Shown here: piece by piece, positions 17,419 to 25,015 of the stretch
How positions within the stretch are numbered: the stretch's first letter is position 1
Layout: the number at the start of each line of letters is the position of its first letter
Source of the DNA: Planctomycetota bacterium
GTDB taxonomy: Bacteria > Planctomycetota > PUPC01 > JACPCR01
DNA: 37,319 bases
Reading direction: 5' to 3'
NCBI GenBank assembly: GCA_030740295.1
Contig: JASLXP010000678.1
Location: 1 to 37,319 of the forward strand
Program-made: the position numbers and the translations under genes
The notes under the pieces: model-generated
The model's database searches: none
The model's input: only the letters and a program-made list of their open reading frames with translations
Told to the model about the DNA's origin: nothing

Positions 17419-18682
17419 CGTAGGGACACTTATCGAGGTTGAAGAGAATTTCCGGCTGAGCGTAGCCATGCCTGCGGATGAGAACTCGTTTGCAGGTCGG
17501 GCAGTAAGTGTTGCCGCCCGGATGGCCCGGAACGTTGCCCGTGTAGACATAATGCAGGCCGATTTCCATCGCTGTGTTCCGAGCTTCTTCAAGGGCTTCG
17601 AGGGGAGTGGAGGGAATGTTCTGCATCTGGTAGTTCGGTGAGAACCTCGAAAAGAACATCGGGACGTCGGGGCCCAGATTCTCCATGATCCATTCACACA
17701 TCGAGCGAATCGTTTTCGGGTTGTCGTTAAGCGTCGGTACGATCAGGTTCACGATCTCCGTCATGACTCCAAGCTTCTTTAACTCCACGAGGGTCCGGAG
17801 CACAAACTTCAGTTCTCCGCCGACCACTCGACGATAAAAAGATTCATCGAAACCTTTCAGATCGATCTTAATGACGTCGAAGTAAGGGGCCATCTGCCGG
17901 AGCGGTTCCGGGTTGATGTAGCCGCAGGAAACCATCACGTTCCGGAGACCTCTGGCCTTTGCCAGCTTCGCTGTTTCCAGCAGGTACTCGTAAAAGATAG
18001 TGGGCTCGGAATAGGTGTACGCTACCGACTGGCAGCGCGTCCGTTGTGCCGCCTCCACTATTTCTGCCGGCGACAGCACTTTGGCCTGCTCGTGTTGGAC
18101 TCTGCCCCTCAGGCCGCCGTAACCATCGCGAAAGATCTCTAGAGACTTCGGGACTACTGTTTCCCCGGTCGCTTGCTCCGGATAAGTCTGCGAAATTTCC
18201 CAGTTCTGGCAGAAGGTGCATTTCAGATTGCAGCCGACCGTCGCAAGCGAATAGATCCGCGAGCCAGGCAACAAATGGTAAACCGGCTTCTTTTCAATCG
18301 GATCGAGATGGACCGCGACCGGGTGCCCGTAGACCAGGGTGACGAGTCGGCCGCCAACGTTCATGCGGACCTTGCATTTGCCCCTTGCCCCAACCGGCAG
18401 GAAACAATCGAAAGGACAAAGCGTGCACTGCACACCGGCACAAGTGGGATGCCAGAATTGCGCGTCCTTCACATGTTCGTTTGTACTTGGAAAGAGCTCC
18501 GAGACAGTTCCGGGCGGGCGGTGGTGGTGGAGCGTCCATGCAGCCGCTCCCGCCAGAACATTCAATCCGATCGGGGCCGCCGCGGTTGCCGTCGCCGCCG
18601 CTCCTTGAAGGAACCTTCTCCTGCCAATCGTCTGGTCGGACGCCTTCGCCGATTCATTCGGATTCTGGTCTTCGAAACTCAT
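17387..18682 (-). CDS. AmmeMemoRadiSam system radical SAM enzyme with Tat signal
   Basis: The start is ATG 18682 (MSFEDQNPNE); ATGs at 18700 and 18730 in frame would only lengthen the tail. Residues 21-45 form a twin-arginine signal (RRRFLQG followed by an Ala-rich core). A Cys-rich segment follows: C81, C86, C89, C93 and C103, in CAGVQCTLCPFDC and GKCKV. The radical SAM motif is CNLKCTFC (C151, C155, C158), followed by QNWEIS. The rest matches the AmmeMemoRadiSam radical SAM enzyme (YTYSEPTIFYEY, IKIDLKGFDESFYR), which in other bacteria accompanies MEMO and AMMECR1. A C-terminal CPTCKRVLIRR may bind another metal or cluster. Tat export fits a protein that folds with its Fe-S cluster before crossing the membrane. 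SAM supply outside the cytoplasm is unexplained. Confidence 0.9.
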   Translation of the reverse strand: MSFEDQNPNESAKASDQTIGRRRFLQGAAATATAAAPIGLNVLAGAAAWTLHHHRPPGTVSELFPSTNEHVKDAQFWHPTCAGVQCTLCPFDCFLPVGARGKCKVRMNVGGRLVTLVYGHPVAVHLDPIEKKPVYHLLPGSRIYSLATVGCNLKCTFCQNWEISQTYPEQATGETVVPKSLEIFRDGYGGLRGRVQHEQAKVLSPAEIVEAAQRTRCQSVAYTYSEPTIFYEYLLETAKLAKARGLRNVMVSCGYINPEPLRQMAPYFDVIKIDLKGFDESFYRRVVGGELKFVLRTLVELKKLGVMTEIVNLIVPTLNDNPKTIRSMCEWIMENLGPDVPMFFSRFSPNYQMQNIPSTPLEALEEARNTAMEIGLHYVYTGNVPGHPGGNTYCPTCKRVLIRRHGYAQPEILFNLDKCPYDGTKIPGVWH

Positions 18683-18898
18683 CAACTTCCCTGCGTCCAT
18701 AGGACAGAAATCTGCTGGCGTTGGGAGCAATTGCCATTCCCCGGTCTTTCAGCCGCCAAACTCCGCACAATATTCCTGCTGGAGAGGTCGACTCTGATGT
18801 TGGTGCAGTTTCTGCCGGGAATGGGGCCGAGACCGGACAGAAAGAGAAGGCCCTCGGGTAACCGTAGGTCTTTCTCGTTGTTTTTCTCTTCGTCTTAC

Positions 18899-19179
18899 GG
18901 CAGCCTTCGGCCGCAACCGAGGATGAAGTCCCGGGCTCTTAATCTTTATCGTAATCGTTCACTTAATCTCCCTGATGCCAGAGGATTAAACTCTGTGGGT
19001 GTGACTTCTCCGCGCAGCGCGGAGACAATTACCACGGATGGCAAAGCCATCCCACGGATGAAGACAGAATAAAAACTTTTTCATCCGTGGGATGGCCTTG
19101 CCATCCGTGGTATTTCTATCGTAGCTGCGGTTGCGGCCGAAGGCAGCCTTAGGTGAAGGATTACGATAGAGATTAAGAA
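18899..19179. repeat. Composite inverted-repeat element with interlocking arms and long central hairpin
   Basis: Arm A (18899-18918, GGCAGCCTTCGGCCGCAACC) recurs as its exact reverse complement A' at 19129-19148. Arm B (18936-18962, containing CTTAATCTTTATCGTAATC) recurs as its reverse complement with a few changes, B' at 19153-19179. A near-perfect 33-base hairpin (19030-19062 with 19080-19112, 17-base loop) lies between them. The order is A, B, hairpin, A', B', not a nested palindrome. It could be a MITE- or REP-like mobile repeat or a structured RNA. Confidence 0.75.
19030..19112. repeat. 33-bp near-perfect hairpin (central stem)
   Basis: The left arm 19030-19062 (TACCACGGATGG through CACGGATGAA) pairs with the right arm 19080-19112. 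One internal position differs (AAGCC versus GGCCTT, a G-T wobble in RNA). The loop of 17 bases is A-rich. Its length and near-perfection exceed what a simple terminator needs. Confidence 0.85.
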
Positions 19180-19254
19180 CCGTACACGCACATCGCGCAG
19201 AAGTTCCGAAGTACATCTTTAATCCCCTTCCTCAGAAAAGAGAGACGCTCTGTC

Positions 19255-22200
19255 GTGAACCAGCAACGGCCAATGGCTTTTTTCGCCTTTCTGTGTGTAT
19301 GCCTGACCTCTTTTGCAGAGGAATTCCCTCTCCGCTTCTACGCGCCCTTTGACGGGCATACGCGAGGCGTACTGCTGCCGGAGAACGTGGGTTTCGAATC
19401 GCCCAACGAGTTCGAGCGCATCGCGGGTGTCGTGGGCGCTGCGGCCGCGGTACCGGAGAAGGTGGGCATCCTCTTCCCAATCAAGCCGTTCCTCTCGCAC
19501 AAAGAGGGTACGGTCGCGGTCTGGCTCAAGATCAATTGGGCTCCCAAGGAGACCGCGACGCGCGGGCTCATCAACTTCGGGCGCTTCGGCTGGCTCTGGC
19601 GCTGGACCCACCAGCAATTCCTCCAATTCTCCCTGTTTTACCATCACCTCGATGAGCGGCACGATTACGGTTGCCAGTGGAAATTCCGAGACTGGCGCCC
19701 GGGACAGTGGCGGCACTTCGCCATCACGTGGTCGTGGTCCAAGCGGAAGCGCGTGATGTACATCGATGGCGCGCCCGTTGCCGAGGCCGCGATCAAACGC
19801 ATCCCAAACGTCATCACTGAAGTGAGGCTCGGCCCGGACGCAGACGGGGCAGACGAGTTGGTCTTCTATTCTCGCGCAGTCGACGCGGCGGAGGTCAGGC
19901 GCCTGTATGAGGCGGGCAAGGCAGGCAAGCCCGCGTTCCGCATCGCTGAGATCCCTCCGGCCCAGGGCGCGCTCGCGCGGCTGCCGAAGTCGAAGGCGCC
20001 ACGGCCGCCGCAGTACGTGAATTGGTCGTTTGACGGCGCGGAACAGAGTGACAACGGCCTGCGCGGGGAAGTAACGCTCAACGGCTGGTGGCGATGGCAG
20101 CGCGGCAACACGCAGTACGAGCCGCCCGACGACACGAAGTGGCTCTTCCGCAAGGCGCCCGCACAGTCATCGTTTACTGAGTCGTTCCGGCCCCATGACG
20201 AGCACAAGAAGATTGTCCAGCCCAAAGACCCGCGGGTGCGCCAGTTCAAGCTCAACGCGATTCCGCAGTGGTACGAGCGCGAGTTCGTCGTGCCCGAGGC
20301 ATGGGCCCGCCGGCGTATCCTCCTCAAGTTCGACTCGTTCACGCACGAGAGTGCAATCTGGCTCGATGGCAAACTGATCGATGCGTTGCCGCGGGAGAAC
20401 CTCGGCGGCGAGTACGACGTGACGGACCGCGTGCGCAAGGGTGAGGTTCACCGTCTCACTGTCTTCAGCAGCGGCATCGACGGAGAGACCGTGCTCGCCA
20501 GTCTGCCGGCCACGGCTACCATCGACGACGCGTGGCTCGTGACCTCGTGGCGCAAGAAGCAAGTCGAGGCGCGGCTGCAGTTGCTTTCGACAGCAGCCAG
20601 GGCAAGTGTTCGCGTCGACATATTTGATGGCGATGCCAAGACGCCGGTAAAGCGTCTCACGAAGTCCGTCGCTCTCGCGGCTGGAGTCAACCAGGTCAGG
20701 TTCGTCGAGGCATGGCCCGATGCCAAGCCTTGGTCCTTGACTCAGCCTCATCTCTACTCGTATGTCGTCACACTCCTCGACGAGGCCGGCAAACCGCTCG
20801 ACGCGACACTGCCGGTACGCTTTGGGTTCCGCGAGATCTGGATCGACGGTGGCGATTTTTATCTCAACGGCCGGCCCGTGCACTTCATCGGACACTCGAA
20901 CGTGCACATTGTGACGGCCGGCCAGTTGGGTGACCCAAAGTACATCCGTTACTCCCTGCGCCGGTGGAAACACGCCGGCCTCAACTGCCTCACGCCCTGG
21001 GGCCACAGCCGCGGCGGCAACCCGACGTTCCATCCGCTTTTCGACGCGGCCGACGAACTGGGCATGGCGATCTTCCTCAAGCCCGACCTGCCCACCGGCG
21101 AGCGCGGAGGAGAGACGCCCAAGCTGCGCGCGTACTGGCACAAGCTGCAGAAGCGCTACAACAAACGCTACCGCCAGCACCCGTCTGCTCTAGCGTGGCT
21201 GATCGGCAGTGGCTCTCACTCGGCCGACTTCTGCCCGGCCATGCTCGATGGCAAAACGCCGGCCAGCGTGGCCAAGGCGGTGCCGCTGCGAAAGACGTGG
21301 GACTTCGTGCGCAGCATCGACGAGACGCGGCCCATCTTCGGGCTGAGCAACGGCGACATCGGTCCCGTGTGGACGAGCATGGCCTACGAAGGCTTCGATG
21401 TAGACTTGCAGGAGCGGGAGAACTGGCCCCTGCTCTGGAGCCGCACGAAGCACAAGCCACTCATGCCTTGCGAGTTCAGTTTGCCCTGCCACCCCGACTG
21501 GTACACCCGCACTCGCGGCCGCTCGAGCCGGGCTCAATACCATCCGGAAGGGCGGCAGTCGATCCCGACCGAGTACGGCGCGATGTATCTCGGGCCATCG
21601 GTTTATGCGAAAGAGCCCGAGGAGTTTCTGAAGATCATCAGCGACTCGCCGGGCAGACCGAAGAAGTCGAACGCGTTCTGGGAGACGAAGCTTCTTTTCG
21701 CGGACACGCTGCGTGCCTGGCGCGCGTACGGCATGTCATTCGTCTACCACGCTGAGGTACCGTCGCTCTTCACGGGCGAGCGCCCGCAGTTCCCAACGGT
21801 GGCAGGACTCGACCCGCGGCGCAGAGGCGCAACCGCGGAGAATCTGCACGGCTCGCTCCAGGCCGGAGAGGAACTGTCCGAATTCGGCAAACGCGTCAAA
21901 GCCGCGACCGCGCCGGCCATGGCTTACATCGGCGGCCCCGACGGCGAATTTACGCTCAAGGATCACGCGTACTACGCCGGAGACGCGGTGCGCAAGGTGC
22001 TCGTGGTCGTAAACGAGACCGACGAGATGCTGCGCGTCGACGGTAAGTGGGAACTGCTCGACCGAGGTCGCGTCCTGATCAGCGGACGCACTCGTACGAA
22101 TGTGCAGCCGGGCAGGCAGGACACGCGCAGCGCGCCCATCGAGTTTCCCGCGCCAAGTGTGCAGAAGCGTACGGACTGCACACTCGTTGTGTCAGCAGCA

Positions 22201-23346
22201 GGCATCGACGTGCCGGCCTTCGCGCTGACAGTCTTCCCGCGAGCAGAGGCCCGCGCGGCTGCGGCGCAAGGTCTCGTACTCTTCGACCCTGTTGGCGACA
22301 CGACTAAAGCGCTCAAAGAGGTTGGCGTCTCTTCTCGCCCAATGCCCGGCAAACTCACTCCCGGCGATCGCCTGGTCGTGGGACGCGGCGTGCTGATGCA
22401 CAGGCAGCATCGGGACGCGCTGGGTCGCGCGGGCTTCGATGCCGCGGTCGCAGGCGGAATGCGCGCGCTCATGATGGAACAGCGCGTCGAGGGGTGGGAC
22501 GGCACGCTCATGGGCCTGCGCTTTAAACGCCTCGCGACGCGGCGCGCGTTCATGCGCGCGGCAGGGCATCCCGCGCTCGCTGGTCTGGCTGATGCGGATT
22601 TCAAGCACCTGGCCGGGCACAGCAATTTCATCGAGGCGTACGAGCGCCCTGCAACAGCGCTCACGAGCTATCCGCTGCACTGGTGGCACTGGGGCAACGA
22701 CAACATCGTCGCAACGTACGCCATCGAACGACCGCAAGCCGGCGCCGCGCGGGCTCTGCTCGTCTGCGGATTCGACCTTGGAGAGACCGCGCTGCTGGAG
22801 ATCGCCCGCGGCGACGGGCTCATCCTCTTCTGCCAGGTTGATGTCACCAACCGGGTCGGTCGCGACCCTGTGTCTACGCGCCTGCTGGGTAACCTGCTCG
22901 CTTACGTCAATTCAGACGCGCCGTCACCATCGGGGCCTCCGCTGTCGAAGCTGTCGGGAAAGAACCGCGCCGCGGACGAGTTCACAGGATACCTTAGCCC
23001 GCCTCCACCAGTGATGGGCATCCACGAGGGTGATCTGTTCTTCCGCGGCAAACTCACACTGCCGGCATTCGGCCCCAAATCGCCGCACCCGCTTTTCGCT
23101 CGAGTGAAGGACCAGGGCAAAGATTACTGGATCACGAGCTTGACCGGTGCGGAACTGCCGACTCCCTGGCAACGCGCCAAGCGCGGGCGTATCGAGGCCG
23201 CGCTGCGCATGGCCAACCGCGAGCGCGTCAGCCTCGGCCCCACACTGACGGACAGCGACAACCGAGACCGGCTATACCCCCACAACTGGCAGCGCATCGA
23301 TACACTGAAAGGGGACTGCGATCCGTACGTTTACTGGCGTTGGTAA
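19255..23346 (+). CDS. Secreted LamG-GH2 family protein, acid/base motif missing
   Basis: This 1363-residue protein starts at GTG 19255; ATG 19273 (MAFFAFLCVC) is an alternative. The signal peptide covers about residues 7-22 (FFAFLCVCLTSFAEE). A LamG-type domain spans about 23-225 (GTVAVWLKINW; then WRHFAITWSW). A GH2 jelly-roll domain spans about 270-410 (YEREFVVPEAWARRRILLKF; HESAIWLDGKLI) and an Ig-like domain about 410-525. A TIM-barrel-like part covers about 525-850 (FYLNGRPVHFIGHSNVH). GH2 enzymes carry W-x-x-G-N-E at barrel strand 4; here W648-L-I-G-S652-G653-S, so the Asn-Glu acid/base pair is absent. A Glu in the usual nucleophile context (EYGA) is present at 773. It may be an altered-mechanism glycosidase or a non-catalytic sugar-binding relative. 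It leads an apparent operon with a sugar isomerase. Confidence 0.8.
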   Translation: MNQQRPMAFFAFLCVCLTSFAEEFPLRFYAPFDGHTRGVLLPENVGFESPNEFERIAGVVGAAAAVPEKVGILFPIKPFLSHKEGTVAVWLKINWAPKETATRGLINFGRFGWLWRWTHQQFLQFSLFYHHLDERHDYGCQWKFRDWRPGQWRHFAITWSWSKRKRVMYIDGAPVAEAAIKRIPNVITEVRLGPDADGADELVFYSRAVDAAEVRRLYEAGKAGKPAFRIAEIPPAQGALARLPKSKAPRPPQYVNWSFDGAEQSDNGLRGEVTLNGWWRWQRGNTQYEPPDDTKWLFRKAPAQSSFTESFRPHDEHKKIVQPKDPRVRQFKLNAIPQWYEREFVVPEAWARRRILLKFDSFTHESAIWLDGKLIDALPRENLGGEYDVTDRVRKGEVHRLTVFSSGIDGETVLASLPATATIDDAWLVTSWRKKQVEARLQLLSTAARASVRVDIFDGDAKTPVKRLTKSVALAAGVNQVRFVEAWPDAKPWSLTQPHLYSYVVTLLDEAGKPLDATLPVRFGFREIWIDGGDFYLNGRPVHFIGHSNVHIVTAGQLGDPKYIRYSLRRWKHAGLNCLTPWGHSRGGNPTFHPLFDAADELGMAIFLKPDLPTGERGGETPKLRAYWHKLQKRYNKRYRQHPSALAWLIGSGSHSADFCPAMLDGKTPASVAKAVPLRKTWDFVRSIDETRPIFGLSNGDIGPVWTSMAYEGFDVDLQERENWPLLWSRTKHKPLMPCEFSLPCHPDWYTRTRGRSSRAQYHPEGRQSIPTEYGAMYLGPSVYAKEPEEFLKIISDSPGRPKKSNAFWETKLLFADTLRAWRAYGMSFVYHAEVPSLFTGERPQFPTVAGLDPRRRGATAENLHGSLQAGEELSEFGKRVKAATAPAMAYIGGPDGEFTLKDHAYYAGDAVRKVLVVVNETDEMLRVDGKWELLDRGRVLISGRTRTNVQPGRQDTRSAPIEFPAPSVQKRTDCTLVVSAAGIDVPAFALTVFPRAEARAAAAQGLVLFDPVGDTTKALKEVGVSSRPMPGKLTPGDRLVVGRGVLMHRQHRDALGRAGFDAAVAGGMRALMMEQRVEGWDGTLMGLRFKRLATRRAFMRAAGHPALAGLADADFKHLAGHSNFIEAYERPATALTSYPLHWWHWGNDNIVATYAIERPQAGAARALLVCGFDLGETALLEIARGDGLILFCQVDVTNRVGRDPVSTRLLGNLLAYVNSDAPSPSGPPLSKLSGKNRAADEFTGYLSPPPPVMGIHEGDLFFRGKLTLPAFGPKSPHPLFARVKDQGKDYWITSLTGAELPTPWQRAKRGRIEAALRMANRERVSLGPTLTDSDNRDRLYPHNWQRIDTLKGDCDPYVYWRW

Positions 23347-23393
23347 ACGGGGATGAAACGCAACAGTGTGAATGAAGAGAACGTTGAACTTGA

Positions 23394-23397
23394 GGAG
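23394..23397 (+). promoter_or_regulatory. Shine-Dalgarno GGAG deciding the isomerase start
   Basis: GGAG at 23394-23397 lies nine bases before ATG 23407. The earlier in-frame ATG at 23353 has a G-run directly against it with no spacing, so 23407 is the better start. Confidence 0.6.
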
Positions 23398-23406
23398 AAC
23401 AACGAA

Positions 23407-24252
23407 ATGAAGATCGCCTACGGTACTTACGCTATGCCGATGCTGTCGCTCGAAGAAGCTATCCTCGCGTTGGCCGAGATGGGCTATGAGGGGGTTGAGA
23501 TTTGCATCAGTCCCAGGCATCAGGGGTCGATGCCGGACGAGATCAGCGGCAGTCGGCGGAACGAACTCGAGACGCTGCTGAACGACCACGGCCTCGTTAT
23601 CCCTGCGCTCATGATGGTGGGGCAGGCCGTGCTCGCCGAAGACGATGCGGAACATCTCGGAGCTTTGGAGCACATGCGCCACGTGTGCCAACTGGCGCGC
23701 GATCTCGGCATGCGGCATCCCCCCGTGCTTGCCATCGGGATCGGCGGACGGACGGAGGACTGGGACGAGAAGAAAGGCCGCATTGTGGAGAGGCTGCGGG
23801 ATTACGCCGACCTGGCGGAACGCGAAGACTTCATACTGGCTGGGGAGGCGCACTGCGGCGCCGCTGTCGATCGCTCCGAGCGGGTCGTGTGGCTGTTCGA
23901 TACCGTGAACCATCCGCGAATCCGGTTTCATTTTGACATCGTGCACATGTTCCTCGCCGGCGAGGAGATCGAGGACTCTGTGAAGACGCTCGTTCCCTAC
24001 ACCGCCCACACTCACATTACCGACGCCCGAAAGCACGCCGACGGCAGCTTCGACCTCGTCCTGCTGGGCCAGGGGGACCTGGACAGCACCAGATACGTGA
24101 AAGCAATGAGCGAAGCAGGCTGGACGGACTTCATCACGTTGGAGGTCAGTATGCGAGTCTGGTCGAAGCCTGATTACGATCCTTATGAAGCCGCCAGGTT
24201 TAGCTACCGTTCGCTCTTGGGCGCATTTCACAACGCAGGTGCTGTATCATGA
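23407..24252 (+). CDS. Sugar phosphate isomerase/epimerase-like TIM barrel (cytoplasmic)
   Basis: The 281-residue product starts MKIAYGTYAMP at ATG 23407. It has the AP-endonuclease-2-like xylose-isomerase-type barrel (IolE/hydroxypyruvate-isomerase group). Metal-site positions are recognisable: E at ILAGEAHCGA, D/H in RFHFDIVHMF, H in TAHTHITDARKH and E in FITLEVSMRV. There is no export signal. It follows the GH2-like gene on the same strand and probably handles the sugar that system yields; the exact isomerisation cannot be told. Its stop overlaps a possible short ORF (ATGA at 24249). Confidence 0.85.
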   Translation: MKIAYGTYAMPMLSLEEAILALAEMGYEGVEICISPRHQGSMPDEISGSRRNELETLLNDHGLVIPALMMVGQAVLAEDDAEHLGALEHMRHVCQLARDLGMRHPPVLAIGIGGRTEDWDEKKGRIVERLRDYADLAEREDFILAGEAHCGAAVDRSERVVWLFDTVNHPRIRFHFDIVHMFLAGEEIEDSVKTLVPYTAHTHITDARKHADGSFDLVLLGQGDLDSTRYVKAMSEAGWTDFITLEVSMRVWSKPDYDPYEAARFSYRSLLGAFHNAGAVS

Positions 24253-24362
24253 CAATGGTCATGAGCAATATCGAAGAGTCGGCAGTGACAACTGAGGTCC
24301 GCTTGCCAATCATGGGCCGTTGGAGCTTTTCATTTGGAGGAGATGACTATGGACTTTCTTGA
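24249..24362 (+). CDS. Possible 37-residue leader/coupling ORF
   Basis: An ATG at 24249 overlaps the stop codon of the isomerase gene (ATGA). It opens a 37-codon frame reading MTMVMSNIEESAVTTEVR and ending LS-stop at 24362, just inside the nitroreductase gene. No family is recognisable. The overlap is the kind seen for translational coupling, but the frame is short and may be chance. Confidence 0.25.
   Translation: MTMVMSNIEESAVTTEVRLPIMGRWSFSFGGDDYGLS
24336..24340 (+). promoter_or_regulatory. Shine-Dalgarno GGAGG deciding the nitroreductase start
   Basis: GGAGG at 24336-24340 sits eight bases before ATG 24349 (MDFLDVV). The nearer ATG at 24343 has only two bases of spacing, so 24349 is preferred. 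Confidence 0.65.
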
Positions 24363-24864
24363 TGTAGTGAAAGCAAGGGCGAGCGTGAGAGCCTTTGCAC
24401 CTTGCGAATTAACCGACGATACACTTGAGAGTATTCTCGATGCCGGGCGCAGGGCGCCTTCGGGATACAACACCCAGCCGTGGGAATTCATCGTTGTGCG
24501 GGACCAGTCCATTCTAGACAGGCTCGGGAGGATACAGGACTGCATCGCACAGGCTTCCGCGGCTATCGGAATCGTCGTTGATGAGGAGGCAACGAAATAC
24601 TGGAAAGAAGATGCTTCGGCAGCGATTGAAAATATGCTGCTCGCTGCGGTCGCACTGGGATATGCGTCCCTGTGGGTCGAGGGATACGTGCTCCAGCAGG
24701 AAGACTACGGGAAAGAAGTTCTTGGAGTGCCCGAGCATCTGCGCCTGCTGGCTATCCTGCCCATCGGCAAACCGGCCGGCCGAGCGGTCCAGGCCGATAA
24801 GAAACCCCTGTCAGCGATCACACACAGCAACACCTATGGGAACCCCTGGCAGAGACGAAGCTGA
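24349..24864 (+). CDS. Nitroreductase family protein (FMN-dependent)
   Basis: This 171-residue cytoplasmic protein has the FMN-binding start of the nitroreductase family (VVKARASVRAF, then GRRAPSGYNTQPWEF) and the C-terminal LAAVALGYASLWVEGY and LLAILPIGKPAG segments. It is short compared with classical 200-220-residue members, like the many short anaerobe-type members. It probably reduces a nitro, quinone or flavin substrate using NAD(P)H; the substrate cannot be inferred. It lies on the same strand after the sugar isomerase. Whether it belongs to the same pathway is unclear. Confidence 0.9.
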   Translation: MDFLDVVKARASVRAFAPCELTDDTLESILDAGRRAPSGYNTQPWEFIVVRDQSILDRLGRIQDCIAQASAAIGIVVDEEATKYWKEDASAAIENMLLAAVALGYASLWVEGYVLQQEDYGKEVLGVPEHLRLLAILPIGKPAGRAVQADKKPLSAITHSNTYGNPWQRRS

Positions 24865-25015
24865 GGCTCCGTTCCCATGGCGCTTGCTTACTTAAGAGAG
24901 AGCTTGGCCTGATTGGCCATCTGCTCCGGCTTCTCATCCGCCACCCGACGATTTCAGCTCCAGGATGTTCTCTGATCCGGCGGGGCAGAACGCCCATGTG
25001 CTGGTGATCCTGGGG

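Larger units (their letters stand above)
18683..19254. other. Gene-free divergent intergenic region
   Basis: There is no credible gene between the radical SAM start (minus) and the GH2 start (plus). The region should hold promoters for both, but no -35/-10 pair stands out clearly. It contains the structured inverted-repeat element at 18899-19179, a small stem at 19008-19024 (CTCCGCG-CAG-CGCGGAG) and short AT-rich stretches just before the GH2 start. Confidence 0.7.

Noticed and set aside
17419..17697. 93-residue N-terminal extension of the MEMO-AMMECR1 fusion
   Set aside because: It overlaps the radical SAM gene in another frame and is low-complexity Arg/Ser/Thr-rich; the ATG at 17418 gives a signal peptide directly.
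20167..21180. 337-residue minus-strand frame
   Set aside because: It is antisense to the GH2-like gene. The plus-strand product has signal peptide, LamG and GH2 features, and the minus frame has none.
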